Shown here: in pieces, positions 1 through 8,609 of the stretch
How positions within the stretch are numbered: position 1 is the stretch's first letter
How the letters are laid out: the number at the start of each line of letters is the position of its first letter
NCBI GenBank assembly: GCA_963717215.1
Contig: CAVQVS010000011.1
Span: forward strand, 28,839 to 92,838
Direction of reading: 5' to 3'
DNA: 64,000 nucleotides
Source of the DNA: Roseiarcus sp963717215
GTDB taxonomy: Bacteria; Pseudomonadota; Alphaproteobacteria; Rhizobiales; Beijerinckiaceae
Position numbers and translations under genes: made by a program
Notes under the pieces: generated by a model
The model's input: only the letters and a program-made list of their open reading frames with translations
Database searches by the model: none
Told to the model about the DNA's origin: nothing

Positions 1-1211
1 ACTTCGGTGATGTGCGTAATTCGGCGTGATCCATCACGAAGGCGGGAGGCTTGAACGATCACGTCGATCGAGGACGTCATCATTTCGCGGATCGTCTTCA
101 TCGGCAGCGCATAGCCGCCCATCGTGATCATGGATTCAACGCGGCTCAGCGCTTCGCGCGGCGAGTTCGCGTGCAACGTGCCCATCGACCCGTCGTGGCC
201 GGTGTTCATGGCTTGCAGGAGGTCGAATGCTTCGGGACCGCGCACTTCGCCCACGACAATGCGTTCGGGCCGCATGCGCAGACAGTTCTTGACCAGGTCG
301 CGCATCGTGATCTGGCCTACGCCCTCGAGGTTCGCCGGGCGCGTCTCAAGGCGCACCACATGGGGTTGCTGGAGCTGAAGCTCGGCTGCGTCCTCGCAGG
401 TGATGATTCGCTCATCCGCGTCGATAAAGTTCGTCAGACAGTTCAGGAGCGTCGTCTTGCCCGAGCCGGTGCCCCCGGAAATGACCACGTTGCAGCGGAC
501 GCGGCCGATGATCTTGAGGATTTCCGCGCCGGCCGGCGAGATCGAGCCGAACTTGACCAGCTGATCGAGCGTCAGCTTGTCCTTCTTGAACTTTCGGATA
601 GTCAGCGCCGCGCCGTCGATCGCGAGCGGGGGCGCGATGACATTGACGCGTGAGCCGTCGAGGAGGCGCGCGTCGCAAATCGGCGAGGATTCGTCGACCC
701 GACGTCCGACCTGGCTGACGATCCGCTGGCAGATGTTCATCAACTGAGAAGCGTCGCGGAAGCGTACATTTGTGAGCTGAATCTTGCCGCCGACCTCGAT
801 GAAGCATCGCGTCGGTCCGTTGACCATGATGTCGGCGATGTCGTCGCGCGCCAAGAGCGGCTCAAGGGGGCCAAATCCGAGGACGTCATTGCAAATGTCA
901 TCGAGCAGATCTTCCTGCTCGGCGATCGACAGCACCAAATTCTTGATGGTGACGATCTCGTGCACGATGTCGCGGATTTCCTCGCGCGCGCTTTCGGGGT
1001 CGAGCTTCGACAGCGCGGCAAGGTCAATCGCCTCGATCAAGGCCCCGAAGATCAGCGACTTGGTCTGAAAATAGGTCTCGGATCTTCGTTCGGTTTGAAC
1101 CGGCGCAGTCTGAGCGGCCACAGGCTTGGGCGCATCGTTCACCACGCTCACCGATGCGACGCGCGATACGGCGACCGTGGGGCTGACGCTCCCGCTACGC
1201 TTGCCGAACAT
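1..1211 (-). CDS. cpaF: CpaF/TadA pilus assembly ATPase (partial, runs off left edge)
   Basis: Cytoplasmic secretion ATPase that powers Flp/Tad pilus extension. The gene starts at an ATG at 1211 (MFGKRSGSV...) and stays open to base 1, giving about 403 residues of a protein usually near 470-500. The N-terminal domain is followed by the ATPase core: Walker A GGTGSGKTT at about residues 246-254, then an acidic segment ITCEDAAELQ, the Asp/His-box part MRPERIVVGEVRG and GTLHANS. It is the last visible gene of the minus-strand pilin-cpaABCDE series, 65 bases after cpaE. The tadB/tadC platform genes would be expected next, beyond the window. Family assignment is secure; only the C-terminus is missing. 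Confidence 0.95.
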   Translation of the reverse strand, partial: MFGKRSGSVSPTVAVSRVASVSVVNDAPKPVAAQTAPVQTERRSETYFQTKSLIFGALIEAIDLAALSKLDPESAREEIRDIVHEIVTIKNLVLSIAEQEDLLDDICNDVLGFGPLEPLLARDDIADIMVNGPTRCFIEVGGKIQLTNVRFRDASQLMNICQRIVSQVGRRVDESSPICDARLLDGSRVNVIAPPLAIDGAALTIRKFKKDKLTLDQLVKFGSISPAGAEILKIIGRVRCNVVISGGTGSGKTTLLNCLTNFIDADERIITCEDAAELQLQQPHVVRLETRPANLEGVGQITMRDLVKNCLRMRPERIVVGEVRGPEAFDLLQAMNTGHDGSMGTLHANSPREALSRVESMITMGGYALPMKTIREMMTSSIDVIVQASRLRDGSRRITHITE

Positions 1212-1276
1212 CGCTCAGGATCCTTCGCGCTGGTGCGAGCGCTGAAGAGGGACGGCGCGATACGTGTGCAAACCGG

Positions 1277-2551
1277 TCATTTCTTCTTGCGCCCGAGCCT
1301 GGCCATGAGCGGCTCAAGAACGCCTCTCTTGGTCTTGCGCGTCTCGGCTCGGCCGGCGAGGGTCGAGGCGAGATCGACGAAGACCTGCGCGGTTTTGCCG
1401 TTTGGTTCGATCTCGGCGATCATTTGCCCGTTATTGGCCGCGGCGCCGAACAGCTTCGCGTCGTGGGATATGATCGCGGTCGGATCGGTTTCCACCGCTT
1501 TGGCGAATTCCGCGGCGGCGATTTCCGGCCGCTTGAGCATGCCGACACCATTCAGGACCAGCCGCGACGGCGCGTCATTGAGGCGGGCGCCCTTCACATT
1601 GTCGATAAGATTTTTGGTGTTGCGAAGATTCGCGAGATCGGGGCTTGCGACGACGATGACCTCATCGGCGGAGACAAGAATCCGTCGCGCCCAGCCTGAC
1701 CACACATGCGGCACATCGACCACAATCCAGGGCGTCGAGGCGCGCATCGCGTCGAGCAGCGAATCGAACGAGGCCTCGCTGAAGTCGAGGACCCGATCAA
1801 GCGTGGCCGGCGCCGCCAACAGACTGAGTTTCTCGCCGCACTTGGAGAGCAGACGCTCGACCAGCACCGCATCGACGCGATCCGGGGCGAACACCGCCTC
1901 CGCGACGCCCTGCGGCGGATCCTGATTGTAGTCGAGCCCCGCCGTTCCAAACGCGAGATCGAAATCGGCGATGATCGTCGCCATTTCCGTAACCGAGGCC
2001 AGGCTCCACGCCAGATTGTGGGCGACGGTGGACGCTCCGACTCCACCCTTGGCGCCGACGACGGCGATCACGCGCCCGAGGGGCTTGGCGCCCGGCACGG
2101 CGAACAGCTGCGATATCGCCTGGATGAAGTCGACGACGCCGAACGGCGCCACCAGATATTCGCTCACCCCCCGCGTCATCAACTGCCGGTAGAGAGCGAT
2201 GTCGTTGTGCTTGCCGAGAACGACGACCTTGGTGCCCGCGTCACAATATTCAGCGAGCTCTTCGAGCTGCGCGAGCAGCGCATCCCGGCTGGCGGGGGCC
2301 TCGAGCACGACCACATTCGGCGTCGGGGCGCTCTTGTAGGCCTCGAGCGCGGCCGCGGCGCCGCCCATGTTCTGCTTGACATGCGCTTTGGCCATCCGGC
2401 GATCGGATATCGCGGCGGCGACAATGGCGGCGATATCGGGCGATTCGCAGAACGCCTGGATCGATACGCGGGGCACCGGCTCGATTTGCACAACCGACCG
2501 GTCCATGGACGCGTCTCCATCGATTACGGCGTCAGCATAGCGGGCCTTCAT
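1277..2551 (-). CDS. cpaE: CpaE/TadZ-type pilus assembly ATPase
   Basis: A 424-residue protein of the ParA/MinD superfamily that localises the Tad pilus machine to the cell pole. The N-terminal third looks like a degenerate receiver domain (VVVLGKHNDIALYR, then a segment on a pseudo-phosphoacceptor fold). The ATPase domain begins near residue 160 with the deviant Walker A KGGVGAS. DFDLAFGTAGLDYNQDPPQG and IVVDVPHVWSGW follow as switch segments, and the protein ends in a basic tail (RLGRKKK). An in-frame TTG lies two codons upstream, but the ATG at 2551 sits 6 bases after the cpaD stop and is preferred. It lies between cpaD and cpaF, as in other Tad loci. Confidence 0.93.
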   Translation of the reverse strand: MKARYADAVIDGDASMDRSVVQIEPVPRVSIQAFCESPDIAAIVAAAISDRRMAKAHVKQNMGGAAAALEAYKSAPTPNVVVLEAPASRDALLAQLEELAEYCDAGTKVVVLGKHNDIALYRQLMTRGVSEYLVAPFGVVDFIQAISQLFAVPGAKPLGRVIAVVGAKGGVGASTVAHNLAWSLASVTEMATIIADFDLAFGTAGLDYNQDPPQGVAEAVFAPDRVDAVLVERLLSKCGEKLSLLAAPATLDRVLDFSEASFDSLLDAMRASTPWIVVDVPHVWSGWARRILVSADEVIVVASPDLANLRNTKNLIDNVKGARLNDAPSRLVLNGVGMLKRPEIAAAEFAKAVETDPTAIISHDAKLFGAAANNGQMIAEIEPNGKTAQVFVDLASTLAGRAETRKTKRGVLEPLMARLGRKKK

Positions 2552-2557
2552 GATCAA

Positions 2558-3298
2558 TCAGTTTCCGTTGGTCGGCACATCGCCGCCGATTGGCGTGAGA
2601 ATGGCGTTCTTCCAATCCGTGCTTGGATCTTGGCCGTTGCGGACAGCCACGATGGCTCGGGTGCGCATGGCGACATCGGACGGACCAATTGCGCGGGGCT
2701 GAACAAAATCGCGCGGGTCATCGACCTGGGCCGCAATCGTCGATTGGGTGGCGCAGCCGAAGTTGGAGTAGGGTTCATTCCTCCACCCTTCGACCGATGA
2801 CCCCGACGCGAGATCCTCCGGCCACTGACCGCATGGCGTCGGGACGATCGCCTTGATGCCCGTGAACGACACGCGCACCGGAGGCGCCGAGCTGTCGTTC
2901 GGGGGCATGTAGTCTCCGACCGCGATCCTGCCTCGGACGCCTGCGCCGAGAAGCGCCCGACGGACCTCGTAAACGGCGATCGAGTTCGGGTTCGTTCCCA
3001 CTGGCGTCTGAATCGTGACCGCGCCTGCGCCATAGCGACGATAGCGCTCTGCAAAGGCGCGGACATTGGCCCGCGAACGCGCGTCGAGCGTGCCGCCGAC
3101 CGGGTAGAGGTCAACGCTTGTCGGCGCCGCGGCGACCACGATCGGATGGCGCTCCTGGAAGCTGCCGGGAAACGCGGGGTCCGAAGAGGCGTAGGGGACG
3201 CCGCCGCAACCGGCGAGAGCCGCCGCGGCCGCCGCGGCGAGGCTCAGCCTCAAGCCTTGCGCTTTGTATGAGGGTCGTGCGTCCGGAAGAGCGGCCAT
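2558..3298 (-). CDS. cpaD: CpaD-family pilus assembly lipoprotein
   Basis: A 246-residue outer-membrane lipoprotein of the Flp pilus secretin complex. The preferred ATG at 3298 gives a classic lipoprotein signal: charged start, a run of alanines, and lipobox LAGC with Cys near residue 29. The reading frame is open upstream to 3382, but that extension would overlap the end of cpaC and bury the signal peptide. The mature part holds the CpaD-type region (IVVAAAPTSVDLYPVGGTLD, FAERYRRYGAGAVTIQTPVG) and a Cys-containing stretch near the end. Its place between cpaC and cpaE supports the name. Sequence conservation in this family is low, so the call rests partly on context. Confidence 0.88.
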   Translation of the reverse strand: MAALPDARPSYKAQGLRLSLAAAAAAALAGCGGVPYASSDPAFPGSFQERHPIVVAAAPTSVDLYPVGGTLDARSRANVRAFAERYRRYGAGAVTIQTPVGTNPNSIAVYEVRRALLGAGVRGRIAVGDYMPPNDSSAPPVRVSFTGIKAIVPTPCGQWPEDLASGSSVEGWRNEPYSNFGCATQSTIAAQVDDPRDFVQPRAIGPSDVAMRTRAIVAVRNGQDPSTDWKNAILTPIGGDVPTNGN

Positions 3299-3350
3299 CG
3301 GCGCTGTCTTTCTCAGATCTTGAGGAAACGTTTGGCGAAGCACGCAAGGC

Positions 3351-4868
3351 CTACTGGGTGATGAATCCGATCTTGCCGGCATAGCCAGGCATCGGCTGGA
3401 GCGACTGCGAGGTGGAGTAGATCCGGTTGACGCGGCCCAGGAACCAGCCCTGCGGATCGCTCGCGTCCTGGAAATTCTGGTCGGGCCTCACGACCTGGCT
3501 CGGATCGATCGGATGGACGATGAAGGGCGTCACGGTGATCAAAAGCTCGGTCTCGTTGCGCTGATAGTCGCGCGAGCGAAACAGCGCGCCGAGCACCGGA
3601 AGGTTCATCAGCGCCGGAAAGCCGTTGATCGCCTGCTCTGTCTTCGTGCTGATGAGGCCGGCGGAGGCGACCGAGCCGCCAGAGGGCAGTTCGACCGTCG
3701 TCGTGTTGCTCCGCGTCCGGAACCCCGGGATCGTGATCCCGCTGAACGTGACTTGCGTCGATGGGTCGATATCGGTGACTTCCGTTGCGATTCGCAGTTG
3801 GATCCGTCCGGGGGACAAGACGATCGGGGTAAAATTGAGGGTCACGCCATAGGGTTGCTGGATGAATCCGTACTGGCAAACGGGCTGGCACTGCACGCTA
3901 TTGAGAATGGGAACCGTGCCGCCAGCCAGGAATTTCGCGGTTTCGCCGGAGACTGCAGTCACGGTCGGCTCAGCGAGCGTGTGGGCGACACCCTGCCGCT
4001 CGAACGCTTGCAAAGTGGTGCTGATGCTGCCGGTGCCCTTGAACCAATTCAGGGTCGCCTGGGAAGCCGCGGCGGCGACGGAGCCGGCGACGTTGCCGTT
4101 GATCGTGAACGGGGGATCGAGCGTGAAGGTTCCGTTTGGTCCGGCGCCGCTCAAGTTGACGCCCAGTTGCTTGACGATGTCACGCCGAATTTCGGCGACC
4201 GTGACGCGCAGGCTTACCTGGTCGGCGCCGCGAATCGTGAGAGCGTTGACGACCTTTCCCTGAGGGCTGGATGATTTGCCGCCCGGGGCGCCGCTTCCGC
4301 CGGACCCGCTCGAAATGGAGATCTGAGGCCCGGACCCGGAGCTCGAGGTCGGCGAATCGTTGACGAAGCCGGAAGCGATGTCGAGCGCCTTTTGCGCCTC
4401 CTCCGCCGAGGCCACCGATCCCGTGAGGATGATCGTGTTCTCGACGGTGCGCACACGGATCTCGTTGCCCGGGACCGCGACATTGAGGAGCGCCGTCAAC
4501 TCGCCGATGGCCCGACCGACCGAGACCTGGAAGGACGCGATTCTTCTTCCGTCCTTGGCCATGGCGAAAATGCTGGTGTGGCCGTTGGCGACGCCGGAAA
4601 TATAGATGCGCTTCGCTGTGCGGACGATCGCGTTGGCGACGCTGGGATCGCCGACATAGATCTCGCCGGCTTCCTCAGGCAGGTCGCGTATGACCGATTG
4701 GCCGACGCCCATCTGCAGAGGCTGGGCCGTGGCGTCCGAGAGGGCGCCCATACGGGCGAAATCATCGCCATCGGCGGCCCGGACGGCCGAAGCCGGCGCG
4801 ACCGCGAGAAGCGCCGCCGAGACGCAAATCGCGAGGGTTTGCCGTCTCCGAATGCGATCGGACCTCAT
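3351..4868 (-). CDS. cpaC: CpaC/RcpA Flp pilus secretin
   Basis: A 505-residue outer-membrane secretin forming the exit channel of the Flp pilus. It has a signal peptide (TLAICVSAALLAVAPASAVRA), a pilus-assembly N-terminal domain around residues 50-120 (MGVGQSVIRDLPEEAGEIYV), and a BON-like domain around 125-175 (VRTVENTIILTGSVASAEEA). The secretin domain (VTVAEIRRDIVKQLGVN, LAEPTVTAVSGETAKFLAGG, TEVTDIDPS) fills the C-terminal half, and a Gly/Ser-rich linker separates the BON and secretin parts. It lies 52 bases before cpaD and 52 bases after cpaB in the same direction. The length is normal and no break is seen. Confidence 0.96.
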   Translation of the reverse strand: MRSDRIRRRQTLAICVSAALLAVAPASAVRAADGDDFARMGALSDATAQPLQMGVGQSVIRDLPEEAGEIYVGDPSVANAIVRTAKRIYISGVANGHTSIFAMAKDGRRIASFQVSVGRAIGELTALLNVAVPGNEIRVRTVENTIILTGSVASAEEAQKALDIASGFVNDSPTSSSGSGPQISISSGSGGSGAPGGKSSSPQGKVVNALTIRGADQVSLRVTVAEIRRDIVKQLGVNLSGAGPNGTFTLDPPFTINGNVAGSVAAAASQATLNWFKGTGSISTTLQAFERQGVAHTLAEPTVTAVSGETAKFLAGGTVPILNSVQCQPVCQYGFIQQPYGVTLNFTPIVLSPGRIQLRIATEVTDIDPSTQVTFSGITIPGFRTRSNTTTVELPSGGSVASAGLISTKTEQAINGFPALMNLPVLGALFRSRDYQRNETELLITVTPFIVHPIDPSQVVRPDQNFQDASDPQGWFLGRVNRIYSTSQSLQPMPGYAGKIGFITQ

Positions 4869-4920
4869 GCCCCGGCTCCGTCTCTGGAGGACAAGCGAGA
4901 AAAGAAAAGAGGAAAGCGAA

Positions 4921-5703
4921 TCACCGCGTCGCCTGCTGTGGGGCGCCGTAGCGAACCACCGTCAAAGCGTCGTCGGGACTGACAATTGTCTTCGCGGGGC
5001 CGCCGCTGTCGACGAGGCTGCGGAGAACGAGATGAAGATTCGAATTGCCGGCATGTTGAGCCAGGATGATGAGATTGACCTGATCCGGGTCGAGCTCCAG
5101 CGTCGCGTTGGCGCCGGTGATGACTTTCTTGCCGCCCTGCTCTTCCACGTTCTGGCCAATGGCCAGGACGCGCACATTGGCGAGGATCGGCTGCGCCGTC
5201 ATGACTTCGACCCCTCGACTCTTGGTCGATTCCTCATCTCGGGCGAGACGGACGACGTCGACCCGATCATTCGGAAGAATGAATCCGCCGGCGGTCGAGT
5301 CGCCGCCATTGTCGATCTTGATCGCGACCGCCCGCTTTCCGGTCGGCAGGATCGCCGACATGAACCCGCCCCCCCCGGCCTTGACGAGCTTGTCATGCCG
5401 GATCGGCTCGCCGCGAAGGAAAGCCACCCGTGTCATCGAGCCTTCTATGTCCTTGAGCGCGTCAGGCTTCCCCGACTTGGTGATCATGAGTTCGGAGATG
5501 TCGGCTTTTGGCCACGGATGCCAAGCCGTGGCGCCCTCGTTGACGACCGTGCCCATCGGCAGATCCTGGGCAGCGACGAGCACTTGCTCGACATCGACCT
5601 TCGGCGCTTCTGCAGACGGGCTCGGCGCGGAATTGCCAGCGCCTCGCAAGACCATATACGTGGCGCCGAACGCCAGAACTGCGATGGCCCCCACGATGAT
5701 CAA
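4921..5703 (-). CDS. cpaB: CpaB/RcpC Flp pilus assembly protein, altered start
   Basis: A 260-residue inner-membrane/periplasmic protein of the Flp pilus with an N-terminal transmembrane helix (IIVGAIAVLAFGATYMVL), a SAF domain (VLVAAQDLPMGTVV ... SMTRVAFLRGEPI) and a C-terminal RcpC-type domain (DRVDVVRLARDEES ... NATLELDPDQVNLIILAQ). The start is odd. A well-placed ATG at 5715 with an AAGGG Shine-Dalgarno is followed in the same frame by AAT, then TGA, then CGG TTG ATC ATC. Only the TTG at 5703 opens the uninterrupted frame. One C-to-T change of a CGA codon would create exactly this stop. Translation would need re-initiation at TTG, or the base is wrong. Identity as cpaB is secure. Confidence 0.9.
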   Translation of the reverse strand: MIIVGAIAVLAFGATYMVLRGAGNSAPSPSAEAPKVDVEQVLVAAQDLPMGTVVNEGATAWHPWPKADISELMITKSGKPDALKDIEGSMTRVAFLRGEPIRHDKLVKAGGGGFMSAILPTGKRAVAIKIDNGGDSTAGGFILPNDRVDVVRLARDEESTKSRGVEVMTAQPILANVRVLAIGQNVEEQGGKKVITGANATLELDPDQVNLIILAQHAGNSNLHLVLRSLVDSGGPAKTIVSPDDALTVVRYGAPQQATR

Positions 5704-5715
5704 CCGTCAATTCAT

Positions 5716-6137
5716 AAATGATGCCCTTCGCACTGACTCGCTGGCGAGAGGATTTAGACATCGTAATCGTCAAGGTACGGTTAATTTAAAGTATCGACTT
5801 GTATGTCAGGCGTTAGGAGGCCGGACGCTGGAAGGAAAATCCTCTCGTTTAATCCCGCCTCTAGCCTGCAATTCCCAAGAGTGAGATATAATAACTTCAG
5901 CTAACGAAGTATTGACTGCAAGAGTAGCTGAAAATAAGTCAATCAGGCTCGCGCAACTGAGGGCTGAATCTTTGATTGATGGCTCATCGTTTCGTCGAGA
6001 CGAATATTGCCCACCTATCAAGAAATGACCGAAAGCGAACGCTTGTCGCCAACAACACGCGCCCGCCTCTCCCGCGGGGGTCGAGGCCTGCGATTTCGGC
6101 TTGCCGGCCCCCAGACAGTCCAGGGGTCGATCGCGGC
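5716..6137. other. Non-coding stretch between cpaB and cpaA
   Basis: About 420 bases without a convincing gene. It is the leader of cpaB on the minus strand, with AT-rich patches around 5770-5800 and 5885-5940. A promoter for cpaBCDEF may lie here, but I see no motif good enough to mark. Short open frames read through it in several directions without conserved features. Confidence 0.6.
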
Positions 6138-6650
6138 CTAGGCGACCGCAGCCCAAATGGATGAGTTCGGGAATTGCATGAGGCCTGCTGCCGCCAATGC
6201 GATTCCATAGGGGACGCCGGCGCTGGCGCTATGCAGGCGCGCAAGCCAGGCGACGCGGGCGAGCGGAGCCGGAAGGGGAACCGTGCGAAGGCCAAGAATG
6301 ATGAGCGTAAGGATTCCGCCGAAAAGGGCGGCAGCGAGGCCATAGTCGAGGATTGCCGCCCAACCGAGCCAGGCCGCGGTTGCGGCCGCCAGCTTCGCGT
6401 CCCCCCCGCCGAGCAAACCGAAAGAAAACATGGCGAACGTGATCAGGAGAATCGCCAGGCCGCACGACATATTTAGGAGAATATCGACGGCCGGAACGCC
6501 AAGCAGCGCTGCAAAGATCACATATCCGAGCGCAAGCGCGACGCAGATCCGGTTGGGGATCGTAAAGGTCAGGAGATCCATGGACGCCGAGAGCGCCATG
6601 AGCGTGGGAAAGAAGGCGAAAATCGAAAGATGAATGAGGTTCGCAGTCAT
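6138..6650 (-). CDS. cpaA: CpaA/TadV prepilin peptidase (A24 family)
   Basis: A 170-residue integral membrane aspartic peptidase that processes the Flp prepilin. The two catalytic Asp motifs of the A24 family are visible: SMDLLTFTIPN near residue 23 and FGLLGGGDAKL near residue 77. Several hydrophobic helices span the rest (LALGYVIFAALLGVPAVDIL, GLAILLITFAMFSFG, AALFGGILTLIILGL). The ATG at 6650 is chosen because it begins the hydrophobic N-terminus directly; an upstream extension to 6719 adds an unlikely polar leader. It lies 131 bases downstream of the Flp pilin gene, its probable substrate, and 435 bases upstream of cpaB. Confidence 0.93.
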   Translation of the reverse strand: MTANLIHLSIFAFFPTLMALSASMDLLTFTIPNRICVALALGYVIFAALLGVPAVDILLNMSCGLAILLITFAMFSFGLLGGGDAKLAAATAAWLGWAAILDYGLAAALFGGILTLIILGLRTVPLPAPLARVAWLARLHSASAGVPYGIALAAAGLMQFPNSSIWAAVA

Positions 6651-6781
6651 CGTCGTTCGTTCGGTCGCATCAAACAGGGAAAAATCGGTCTGCGCCTTGC
6701 TCGTCCAGGACCTGGTCAAGCCCGGGCGATCCTCCGCGCTGGCAAGGCGGACGCCAGCGCGAAGACCTCGAGGCGACCACT

Positions 6782-6946
6782 TTACTTGAGGGTCGTGCCG
6801 ATTTCATTGAACACCGTGCTGACCTTGGTGCCAACCGATTGGACTGCGGTAATGATGAAGACGGCGATCAGCGAGGCGATCAGCGCATACTCGATCGCCG
6901 TGACGCCTGAGTCGTCGGCGACGAACTTCTTTATCGAATGAAACAT
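6782..6946 (-). CDS. Flp/Fap type IVb pilin subunit
   Basis: A 54-residue prepilin, the major subunit of the Tad pilus. A short basic leader (MFHSIKKFVADDSG) precedes the cleavage region and the Flp motif GVTAIEYALIASLIAVFII, with the Glu and Tyr that typify Flp pilins five and six residues into the hydrophobic segment. A C-terminal tail VGTKVSTVFNEIGTTLK follows. The ATG at 6946 is fixed by a strong GGAGGAGAAGC ribosome site just upstream, which rules out the longer frame starting at 6982. It heads the cpa series and is probably expressed far more strongly than the downstream genes. Confidence 0.96.
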   Translation of the reverse strand: MFHSIKKFVADDSGVTAIEYALIASLIAVFIITAVQSVGTKVSTVFNEIGTTLK

Positions 6947-6952
6947 TTTTTT

Positions 6953-6963
6953 GCTTCTCCTCC
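6953..6963 (-). promoter_or_regulatory. Strong ribosome binding site of the Flp pilin gene
   Basis: On the minus strand the bases read GGAGGAGAAGC, ending 6 bases before the ATG at 6946. This near-complete anti-16S match decides the pilin start and fits a highly translated structural subunit. Confidence 0.8.
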
Positions 6964-7228
6964 AAAGACCGCCCGGCAACACGCCCGGGTCTCCGCGCCG
7001 CCGACCGAGCCAGAAATAGGACCCCCCGATTTCGACCCGGTTAATTTGAGCGGCTGTGGCGAAGGGGGCCGTCGAGTTTGAAGGAGTTGGTTAAGTGGTG
7101 AATAAGGTTGAACCATCGCGCACCGGATATGGATTTGAAGTAATCCTTAACTCAATTTAGAACCGAATCTTCGCCTTACCTGAACAAGCCGCCTCGTTAT
7201 TTCCCGAAACAATGGGGATCGGCTCGGC

Positions 7229-7576
7229 TCAAGGCGAGAGATCGAGCCAAGCTCCGTCCACGCCGTTCTCGACTTCGACAATCCAGAGGTCGGGGTCAAA
7301 GGCGATCTCTCGTTTGAGCCGCGCCTCGGCTTCGTCCGAATTGATCAACGGCCCCGCATGTGTCCGGGCGAACATCCTGTCGACGCCGCGTGGCGCGTCA
7401 GCCGCGAGGGACTGCGGCGCAGGCCCATAAAGGGTCGCGCTTCCATCGAGGTGATCGACTTTGACGAAAATAGCGCCGGCCTCCGCCGCGCCCCGCCGAC
7501 GCAAGACGGCGCTCACTCCTTCCACTCCGCACCGACGCAAATAGGCCGCGACCCAAATGTCGGAGCGCAAGCGCAC
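7229..7576 (-). CDS. DUF1491 family protein
   Basis: A 115-residue cytoplasmic protein matching the alphaproteobacterial DUF1491 family, whose function is not known to me. Recognisable segments are LRSDIWVAAYLRRC at the start, GAIFVKVDHLDGSATLYGPAP in the middle, and IVEVENGVDG near the end. It starts with GTG at 7576. It begins 5 bases after the end of the upstream peptidoglycan-binding protein gene on the same strand, so the two are probably one transcript. Upstream of the cpa genes, it is not obviously part of pilus assembly. Confidence 0.85.
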   Translation of the reverse strand: MRLRSDIWVAAYLRRCGVEGVSAVLRRRGAAEAGAIFVKVDHLDGSATLYGPAPQSLAADAPRGVDRMFARTHAGPLINSDEAEARLKREIAFDPDLWIVEVENGVDGAWLDLSP

Positions 7577-7581
7577 CGAGC

Positions 7582-8199
7582 TTAGTGTCCCCCTGCGCGA
7601 GCGGCGGCGGTTAGCTGCTTGACAAGTCGCTCGGTTATTTCGGTCGCGGGAGGCAGGCCGTGCGCACGCTCAAACTCTCGCAGCGCCTGCTCCGTCGCGG
7701 ATCCCTCCTTCCCGTCTGGCTTGACCGGGTAGCCTAGTTTGGCCAGGGCGGTTTGGGCGGCTAGCGTCAGGCGAGGGGTGTCGCCGTGCGATTCTCCCGC
7801 CAACAGTTCGGCGATCGGATCGGACGCCGAGGACGAACTCCCCGCGCTCTCAGTCGGGCGCGCCGGCGGAAGCGTGGCGGAGGACTGCACGGGCGGGGCG
7901 TTGTCCTCCGTGCTGGTGGGCTTCTGAGGAGGCGGCGGGGCTGGCGCGGGCGTGGCGGAAGGAAGCTTAGGCGTTGTATAGCCAAATAGCGGGGCGGGAT
8001 GCCGCTCGCGCTGCAAAAGAAGCGCGTTGACGCCAATGCCGACAAGGGCCGCGAACAGCGCCGCTCCGAAGTAATAGCGCAGGTGCGCGAGCTTCACCCG
8101 ACCGGCTATTCCTCGTGTCAGCGCTTCATGAGCTGACCGCTGCACCGGCCCCCGGAGCTGCCCCAGATTGTTCTTCATGCGTGCAAGCGCTAGATCCAC
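7582..8199 (-). CDS. Membrane-anchored peptidoglycan-binding domain protein
   Basis: A 205-residue protein with a single transmembrane helix near residues 38-58 (YYFGAALFAALVGIGVNALLL), a long Pro/Ala/Ser-rich linker (APAPPPPQKPTSTED...), and a C-terminal PG_binding_1 domain (LTLAAQTALAKLGYPVKPDG, TEQALREFERAHGLPP). The topology places the binding domain in the periplasm. The GTG at 8199 is chosen because AGGAG sits 7 bases before it; an ATG seven codons later and an open extension to 8325 are less supported. No catalytic domain is present, so it is likely a wall-associated scaffold or regulator. It is followed closely by the DUF1491 gene. Confidence 0.8.
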   Translation of the reverse strand: MDLALARMKNNLGQLRGPVQRSAHEALTRGIAGRVKLAHLRYYFGAALFAALVGIGVNALLLQRERHPAPLFGYTTPKLPSATPAPAPPPPQKPTSTEDNAPPVQSSATLPPARPTESAGSSSSASDPIAELLAGESHGDTPRLTLAAQTALAKLGYPVKPDGKEGSATEQALREFERAHGLPPATEITERLVKQLTAAARAGGH

Positions 8200-8609
8200 G
8201 TGTGTTCTCCTGAGACCGCGGCGGCTCCGCCCGAATCCGTCTCGGGCTCGAAAGAGCGGAGATGAAATAGCGACCGGAAGAGTCCGGTCGTTTAGGTGGA
8301 CGGCGGCGCAACGATTTGCCGACATAGTTCGGTTCGGCAGAGCAAAGAGTGCCGACGCATCCCTTGCAAGCGCTCAGAATCGTCGCGCGTTTCCTTAAAA
8401 TCACATCCGCTGATTAAACCAATCTTAAGTCTAAACTCATCCGCTTCCCTAAGTGCACCGCCGTCCGACGACCTTGGGATTATGGTTTATCCTTCATTAC
8501 GAGCGTCTTCCTGAACCTCCATGAGGTATGATTTCCAGCGGGCGCTGGTCCACGGCCGACCTGAGCCCATATAAGAGTTAAGGACGACCCAACGAGTCTG
8601 GCGCATCCC
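8200..8609. other. Divergent intergenic region before sufE
   Basis: About 410 bases between the start of the leftward peptidoglycan-binding gene and the rightward sufE. Both promoters should be here. An AT-richer patch lies around 8395-8450. No gene or clear regulatory motif was recognised. Confidence 0.55.

Noticed and set aside
5760..5800. CtrA box upstream of cpaB (TTAA words)
   Set aside because: TTAA occurs twice but spacing does not fit N7; not listed.
5806..6343. Leftward frames between cpaB and cpaA
   Set aside because: They overlap cpaA in another frame or lack any family feature.
7030..7160. CtrA box upstream of the Flp pilin gene
   Set aside because: GGTTAA words are present around 7038, 7090 and 7147 but none pairs with a second TTAA at seven bases.
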